From positions 1 to 44,629 of the forward strand of contig CAJOIA010000001.1 of assembly GCA_905234505.1 (NCBI GenBank): DNA of 44,629 nt. The letters are read 5' to 3'. Positions 30,901 through 39,900 of the stretch are shown one piece after another. The notes below the pieces were generated by a model. It was not told the DNA's origin and did no database searches. It worked only from the letters and a program-made list of their open reading frames with translations. Each line of letters begins with the position of its first letter. Position 1 is the first letter of the stretch. The position numbers and the translations under genes were made by a program. The stretch is from an uncultured Selenomonadaceae bacterium. GTDB taxonomy: Bacteria > Bacillota > Negativicutes > Selenomonadales > Selenomonadaceae.

Positions 30901-33900
30901 AGAACGAGAATATCACTTGCAGTAAAGCCGTAAATTGTAACATTACCTTCAATATCTGCTGCACTGAAGTCATAAACCCGATTGACGCCATCATCTGCAC
31001 TGCCATTAACGATGATTGTATCACTGCCCGCTGAGCCGACAACTGTAACATCGGAAGCTTTTTCGCCTTTATCGTTGAAGTTATACAGGTAAATCTTATC
31101 GTCACCAGCGCCACCATCAATTGAAGCCACTGCGCCATAGTTGCGAATTGTATCAGCGCCATCTCCGCCAGAAATTGAAACTTCATTGCCGCTATTGATA
31201 ATGAGGTCGTTGTCATTCTTACCTTCAAGTTTGAAACCATCTTCAGTGTTGTTAATGGTGTCTTTGCCTGTGGAACCGACCCAAGCTTTTTCAACTTCAA
31301 CATCCGAAGCATTGGCGACATAAGCTTTAGCTACAGTGGTGCCAGTTTCTATTTTAATCTGGTTGCCTGTAATATAAGCCGCGTCTTTAATTGTGATAGA
31401 ACCAGTTAATTTATCCCCATCCTCAACTGTCCATTTCTTTTCTGTTTCTTCATAAGTGGCTGTCTTTGCAAATTTAATGATAAGATCTTTACCAGATTTT
31501 TCGATGTAGTATGCATTACTTCCTGTACCCGTATCACTTACGCCGATAACAAGCGTATCAGTTGCATTGAAGCCATAAATGACATCGTCGCCATCAGTGC
31601 CTTGCTGATATTCATAAACATGACCGACGCCGCCTTCCATTGTAGCGTAAATAGTATCATTGCCCGCTCCGCCGGAAATAGTGACGTTACTGGAAACATT
31701 ATCAACAAAGATCTTATCGTTGCCGTCGCCGCCGGAAATATATGCATGTTCTACACCGGACGTGCCGATTGTGTCATTGCCGCCCTCTGCCATTAAACTA
31801 TATTGACGTACAGCAATGTTTGTATCAGTTGCTGCGTACAGTTCAGACAATTTACCGTCTTCAATATCTTCAGCTGTGAGAGAAATTCTTTGATTGCTGC
31901 TTGTACCGTACTTGACATAAGGAACAATATAAATGCTTGCTTTGTTCTTTTGTCCGTCAGTTGCATCATCCGTATTATAAATTTCATTGTACGCCTTAGG
32001 ATCTGATGATGGTGTCACACTTGCTTGGTGAATAACAGTCTCACCAGGTTTGACATTTGCCAGCGTAATTTTACCGCTATCATTTGGTAAAGTGATAATC
32101 AGGTTAAAGGTCTTGCCGTCCGCAGAAACGCTAATCTCGGTAGTATCAGAACTATTAAGATTGAAAGCCTTATTATCAACATTTGGCAAAACGAGCGTAT
32201 CATTGGAATTGTACCCATAAATAGTATCATTGCCAATGACATTAGCTTTGCTTGTAGCAGCCTCATATGCAGAAGCGAAATCGTAAATGTGACCGACAGG
32301 ATCTTCAGAATCTGCACCAACAACGCTGATAACATCATTACCCAAACCAGCTTCAACGGTTACTTTTTCTGCGCGAGTGGCAGCATCATCTACATTATTG
32401 TCATAGAGATAAATCTTGTCATCGCCAGCGCCCGCAACGATTGAAACGTCAGAGCCATAATTGTAAATGACATCGTTGCCCGAGAATTTTGCTCCATTTG
32501 CTGTATCAGAATCAAAGTAGTCTTCGCCAATCTTGCGCATGTCGCTGAAAATATTGGTCTTGTTAGCGTAGTTATAAATAACATCGTTTCCGGCGTCACC
32601 AAGTACTGTAAATTCATCGCTACCAGAAGCAATCTTAATTGTATCTTGACCAGCAGTGCCAATATATTCTTTATTAGCATCTACTTGGTAATTATGGGCA
32701 TATGCATCTGCCAAAGTTGTTCCAGAATTCAAATTAATACCTTGCAGACCGGCAACATCTTTGAGTGTGATTCTTCCGGATTCGGCGCTACCATCTGCAG
32801 ACACGGTAAAGATAACGTCATTGCCGGAAATTGAAGCAAATCCCACTGCTGCGTCGGTGCTGCCAACATTAACAACAAGCGTATCAGTTGCTTGGAAACC
32901 ATAAATGATATCGTTGCCGTCACCAATATTGTATTCAAATTTATGACCAACAGCATCTGTACCGTCTGGCAGAACAGTAGGAGCTATGATAACGTCATCG
33001 CCCTGTCCAGCGTTAACTGTTACGCCGGTTGCAACATTGTCAAGGTTAATTGTGTCATTGCCCTCACCAGCGTCAATGTAAACAGAATTGATACCATTAT
33101 TGGTGATATTGTCACTGCCGCCCTGCGCGGAAAGTGTATATCCATCGCTATATCCGTCAACTATATTAGCTACATCATTTCTATCGATAACAAGATCGGT
33201 ATCAGCGCTCTTTTCGCCGTACTTAATGAACGGAACAACGAATACGTCATTTTCATTTGACTCAAGCGAAGCGTAAGTACTATTGTCAAACTGTGCTTGA
33301 TGAATCTTTGTCTGACCAATCTTGATATCTTTCAGCGTTACGGTATTACCTGCGCCATCAATTGTAATCTTCAGATCGTCTGTGCCGTCGTCGTCATTAT
33401 GGATTATTTCCCTGCTGCTAAAGCCAAGTTTATTTGTATCTGTAACAACAATAGTATCATTGTCATTGAATCCATAAATTACATCCGCGCCATTGCCGCC
33501 GTTGTGGAAGTCGTAAATATGTCCAACAGGATTATCGACGTCTGCACCAACAACACTGACAGTATCATTGCCCGCGCCTGCCGTGACTGTAATGCCAGAA
33601 GCTTTGTCGCCTTCAGAATTTTCGTCATAGAGGTAGATAAAGTCATTGCCGTCGCCTGCACTTATTGAAACCTTCGCGCCGTAGTTAGTAATAGTGTCTT
33701 TTCCTTCGCCGCCGTCAATGGTTGTGTCAGAACCGCTGTTAACAATTAAATCATTGCCGTTTGCACCAGAAATATTGAAGCCAGCAACAGCATTGGTGAC
33801 AGTTTCAGCTGTAGCCCTGCCGGTGTAGGTCTTATCAAATGTGAAAGTTTCAGCACTAGAACCAGAGTTATCTTGAGCATTACCATTAATGCTAATCTTA

Positions 33901-36900
33901 GCTGTCTTGCCGGCTGCGTCTTTCAACGTGATTGTATTACCTTCGGTTGTAGTAATAATGACGTCATACTGATCGAATGCAATTACACCCGCGATAGTAA
34001 GATCACTGTGACTATCATCAGCTTTAATAACAAGGCTATCACTGTCATTTTCTGCAAAACCGTAAATAGTATCTTTGCCGTCAGCTTCGCCAACACTAAA
34101 TACAACAGCATTGGAACGGTTGCCGCCTGCGGTTGTTGCGTAGATAGCATCATTGCCAGTTCCACCAACAACTGTTGCGTTTTTGATATTGCCAATAGTA
34201 ATGGCGTCATTACCAGCGCCGCCGTCGATATAAGCATCCTTTTGACTATCAACAAGAATTACATCATTGCCATTACCCGCGCTAAGAGTGTATTTACCGG
34301 AATAACGCGAATCAACAGCTGCAATTTTATCTTCAGAGAATCCAAATGCCTCAGAGGCATTGCCATCGTCGCCAGATGTACCAAATTGGACATAAGGCAG
34401 AACAGTTGTATCACTGTTTGTGCCAACTACGACATTGAAATTAGTTTGTCCGACCGTAATATCTTTGAGCAAGATAGTATCTGTTGAATTAACATCTGCC
34501 TTAAGAGTAATTCTGAAATCATCGCTGGTAGTTTCGTCGTCATTGATAACATGAACAACTTCGCCGCTGTCAATAATATTAAGACCGCTAGGAACAATCA
34601 ACGTGTCATTTTCATTGATACCAAAGATAACGTCCTTACCCGATGGAGCGCTGAAGTCATAAATGTGACCGGTGATATTTGTATCATTTTCAGCGTAGAT
34701 AGTATCGTCGCCTGCACTTGCTTTGACGGTAACGCCCGAAGCTACAGCGCCTTTGTCATTTGCGCTCTTAAGGGTGATTGAATCGTTGCCTTCGCCGCCA
34801 TCGATTGAAACATTTTTGCCATAGTTAATAATTAAATCGTGACCATCTCCGCCTTCAATCTGGACAAAATTATTAGCAGTACCGGTATTGTCAGAGCCAT
34901 CACCGGTATTGGTGATCGTGTCTGCGCCTGCCAAGCCCTTGATTGTAAAGTTGGCTTGATCGTTTGTGAGTTCGTCTGCTCGGCTTGTACCATTGACTTC
35001 ATTTATAGCAGGTAACGTACTACCTGTTGCAGCTGCATCATAAGCAAGGGCTAAAGTTGTTCCACTGCCGTAATGGATAGCAATTCCGGCGGCGTCTTTA
35101 AGGGTATACGCCAAAGTGGAACCAACACTGATTTTAACGTCTTTAACTTCAACTGCAGTGGTAATAGAGGAATTTGCGGCAAAGATAAGAGTATCATTTG
35201 CGCTAAAGTTGGTGATAACGTCTGAGCCGTCGCCTTCTGACCATTCAAAGATATGACCAACTTGAACTTCACCAGCGTCAACGGAAACTCCCGCGATATT
35301 AATCGTATCATTGCCCTTGCCCGCGTTAACAGTAATACCGGTGCTAAGTCCATCAAGATTAATAATATCCGCGCCGTCGCCCGCATTGATATAAACATTA
35401 TTGAAGTCGGAAGTGTTAATTGTGTCATCTCCGACGTCCGCTATAATGCTATATCTGGAATTAGAACTCAAAGTATAATCGTCGCTGGCAGTGCCGTGAT
35501 CGTCTGCCGTAAGGTTAATTTCATCTGCGCCACTTGTGCCATAATCAACATAGGGCAAAATGTATTTGGTAGTATCAGCGGCGCCCGATTCCTTCCAATT
35601 AATTACAGTTGTGCCAGGAACAACATCCTTAATTAATAAAACGTTACCTGAACCAAAAGTAATCTCATAATCAGTTGTCCAGCCATTGCCAGAAGAAACA
35701 GTTTCAAATTTATTATTAGTACCGTTCCAGGTGACGGATCCACCACTAGGAACTATGATTGTATCGCCGGATCTGAAACCGTAAATAGTATCATTGCCGA
35801 CGCCATAGGTAGTAGCGCTGAAGTTTGAATAATCATAGACGTTGTTATAAGTATTATCCGAAGAAACGCTGATAGTATCATTGCCTGCGTTTGCTACAAT
35901 CGTTGCATTTCGAGTATCGCTATCAAGATAAACAAAATCAGCTGCGTCTGCATTTGCACCGCTACCGAGTGAAACATAAGTATTAGCGCCGCTAACAGTA
36001 ACTTTATCAGTCTCACTACCGCCGATAATTGAAACGTTATCGCCTGTGCTAGTGATTGTATTAGTGCCGTTGCCTGCGTTGATTGAAACATAACTTGCAT
36101 TATTGGTGATTAAATCATTACCGCTACCAGATTTAACACTAATCCAAGCGCTAAGATCGCCCGATCCGGCAATATCAATAATATTTTTACCGTCGCCTGC
36201 GTCAACATTTACGCCTCTAACGTTACCGGTAAGACTAATTGTATCATCATCTGCACCGGTTGTAATGGTATTGTAAAAGCCACCTTCGTTGAGGATTGTA
36301 TTTCTGCCCTCGCCCGCGTCAATGGAAACGTAAGAGCCAGTAAGTGTAACAACATCAGCGCCGCTACCTGCCGAAACGCTAATAAAGTTGTTAGCATCGC
36401 TATTTTTACCGCTTGCATTGACAAGAATTGTATTAATGCCTTCGCCCGCGTTAACGCTTACATCTTGAACGTCATACGTACCGGTAGCGTTTTCAATTCT
36501 GATTGAATCGTTTGCGTCACCGGTATTAACCGTAACATGAGAGCTATTAATTGCAACAATATCTTCGTCCGCGCCAGTATCAACGGAAACATATTCGCCA
36601 TTGATAACAACATCGTCTTGATCGCCGCCAAGACTGACGTTAATGCGGCCAGTGTCGCTGTTGGTACCACTAGCATTAACAGTAACAGAATCTTTGCCAC
36701 TGCCGCCAACTAATGAAACGTCTGCGGTAGGCGTATCGCTATAACGCCCTCCATTATTGAGCACAAAAGTATTGGCGCCAGCGGAAGAAGTAATTGTGAC
36801 GTGAGAGCCTGAGCTAATCACGGTGTCATTACCTGCGTCCGCGTTGATTGAAACATAATCACCGCTGTTGTTAATGGAGTCTGCATTAGCGCCGGTCTGA

Positions 36901-39900
36901 ATAACCGTTTTGCTAGTAGCAGTACCACTACCAGAGTTGTCAATAATATTAAGACCGTTGCCAGCCTGAATAGTTGTCACATGAGCAACGTTAATAATTG
37001 TATCATTATTGTTACCGGTTACAATTGAAACTTTTTCCGGCGAAGGTTCATCACCATAATAAACATATCTCTTAGTTTCAATATAGTTATCGCCAGAACC
37101 CGCGTTAATTGTGGTGTAGCCGGAATAGGCAACGATTGAATCAGCGCCTGTTCCTGCTGTAAGTGAAATGCCGGCATCAGCTACACTCGCCAAAGCTTGA
37201 TCGACATAATCGGTTTTAATTGTGTTGTTACCATCTCCAACATCAACCCTGAGTGATGTGCCGTTTGTAATATAAATAAAATCATCTGGTGTTCCGGCAG
37301 TGATTGAAACATCGCTTCCAGAGGTTGTAATGCTTACCGCGCCTGCAGCAGCACTAACTTCATCAATAACAACGTGATTTGCCGCGTTATAAATCGAATC
37401 AGTTGCACCCTCGCTGCCAGTAACCGTGACATACTCTCCGCCGGTAATACTGATAGCATTAGCGCCGACACCTGCATTTATATCAACATACTTGCCTGTA
37501 TTGGTAATTGTGTCGTTACCAACGCCTGTGTTGATTGTAACAATCTCACCTGAAGCACCGCCAGAGTTTGTAACTTTGTCATCGCCTGCACCGGTATTAA
37601 TATTGGTTTTCTTAGACTCGTTGATAACTGTATCATTGCCGCTGCCTGTTAAGACATTAACACCTTGTTTATCAGAACCACCAACACTGACATAGTTATT
37701 ACCTTCACCTGCATTGATACTTGCATAATCGCCTGTGCTCTTAATGGTATCATTGCCTGTTCCGGTGGTAATTGTAACAGCAGTATCGGAATTTGAACCG
37801 CTGCCGGTATTGATGACGGTATTGGCACCATTGCCCGCGTTAATCTTTGTGGAAGTACCGACGTTACTGATAGAATCATTGCCGTCATAAGTCGTGATAG
37901 TGATATTGGTTCCGCTAGTGACCTTAATTGTATCGTTAGTACCAGCGGCATTTTGTCCACCATCAATTTTGACGTAAGAGCCGCTATTTGTAATATAATC
38001 TGCGCCCGTCCCTGCTTGGATGGTTACGCCGTGCCCTTCAGCGCCGCCTGCGTTGGTAATTCTGTTAGCACCATTGCCAGCTTCAATAATCAAATCATTA
38101 GCGAGTGTACTAGAGACGTTGATAGTGTCGGCGCCTCCAGCGGTTTTGATCGTACTCTGCTCAACGGCTCCGACCACAATATTATTACCTGCTGGGTTAT
38201 TTTGGTTATTGTTGTCATATTCTGAGGCATCTACAATAACCTTGCTACCGCCAGTAAGAGTGATCTTGTCACCGCCGTTGATAGCATGAATTGAAACATC
38301 TGAAGCGCCGCTAATGACCGTGTCATTACCATCGCCCGCCTCAACTGTAATTTGGTCGGTACCTGAATCCAATGAAATATAATCACTACCCGCGCCGGTA
38401 TTGATATTAATTTTGCTGGAAGTGCCTTGAACGTTAACACTGTCATTGCTACCTCCATTGCTCAAATCAATATTAACATCTTGGCTGCCGCTTTGAAGTG
38501 TAACTTGATCTGCGCCTGTGCCGCCATTTATTGAAATATTTTTACCTGCGCTAATGATATTATCGGCACCTGAACTACCAACTGTTGAACCATTAATAGT
38601 GATATATTGCGCAGCGCTATTAATACTAACATACACGCCATTATTACCACCATAGATTGTCTCGTATCTTGCCTTTTCACCCGCTACAATGGAATCTTTA
38701 TAGGTATCGTCACGCTGGACAATATTTTGCTCACCATTGATAGTAATTTTGTCTGCGCCAGCACCGCCATTTATTGTGACATAGTCTGCGGTATTAATAA
38801 TTTTATCACTACTACTGCCACCAGAAATTGAAACTCTTGCTCCGCTGTTATTGATACTGTCAACACCGCCGCCGCCTGTAATTGTCAAATTATTGCCGCT
38901 GTTATCAATAGTGCTACCTGTATTGCCGCCTTTAATTGTGACATTTTCTGCGGTATTGTGAATGGAAGCTCTACCAGATCCGCCATAGATTGAAACGTCT
39001 CTAGCGGTATTATCAATTGTAGAATAACCTTCACCGCCGTGTATTGTGACATTAGATGCAGAGTTAACGACTGTATCAGAGCCCGCACCGCCATAAATTG
39101 AAACCTGTTGTGCTTTGTTGCTAATACTGGAATTGCCTGCGCCGCCATTAATTGTGGAATGCATTCCGTGCGAGTCAATGTCGATTGTAGAGGCAGCGCT
39201 GCCACCATCCACATAAACAGATTCGCCATGTACAGAAACAAAATCAGCGCCCGCGCCTGCGTTAACTGTGTTACTATTGCCGGAAATCGTGATTTTATCA
39301 TCGCCCGCGCCTGCCACAATTGAAACGCTTGTACTGCTGTTAATAATGGTGTCATTGCCTGCTCCGCCGTCAATTGTAATAGCGTCAGCGTTATTGAAAA
39401 TAGAATCAGCACCCGTGCCGCCAACGAATTTGATATTTTGTGCACCGGCTTCAATGCTGATTTTAGATGCGCCAGTAGTATTAACAGTAACATGATTAGC
39501 ATTGGAAGTAATGAGAACTGTATCGCTATCTGTAGCTGCACCCGTGTTAACTACAACATTGCTGCCAGATATAGTAATTTTATCATCGCCAGCGCCTGCG
39601 TTAATCGTGGTTGCAGTGTTTCCCCTGTAAACGATTTCGTCATTGCCCGCGTCAGCGTTTATTGTGCCGCTGCTGTTACCGGTAATTGTAATTTTGTCTG
39701 CTTCATCGCCCGCATTGACCAAAACACTACCTGCATTATTAATAACAATTTCGTCTGCATCTGTGCCTGCGTTAACTGTGTTACTGGTACCGGAAACTGT
39801 GATTTTATCTGCGCCCGCGCCTGCGTCGATTGTGTTACTATTGCCGGAAATCGTGATATTATCTGCGCCAGCGCCTGCGATAACTGTGTTACTACTACCG

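Larger units (their letters stand above)
16220..35870 (-). repeat. Array of about 31 long modules within the giant gene
   Basis: Each module of about 210 residues has two to eight RTX turns and then an aromatic strand (YDF, YEY, YQF). Next come GNDVIYGF, an [ND]DTLxL turn, a beta-strand pair ending TLKD or TLQGY, and a hinge xxGTxxAD that leads into the next RTX turns. I counted 31 by eye; one or two could be split differently. Confidence 0.75.

Noticed and set aside
33120-33130. Second octamer copy in the giant gene (CTGCGCGG)
   Set aside because: The last base differs from CTGCGCGA, so it was not counted.
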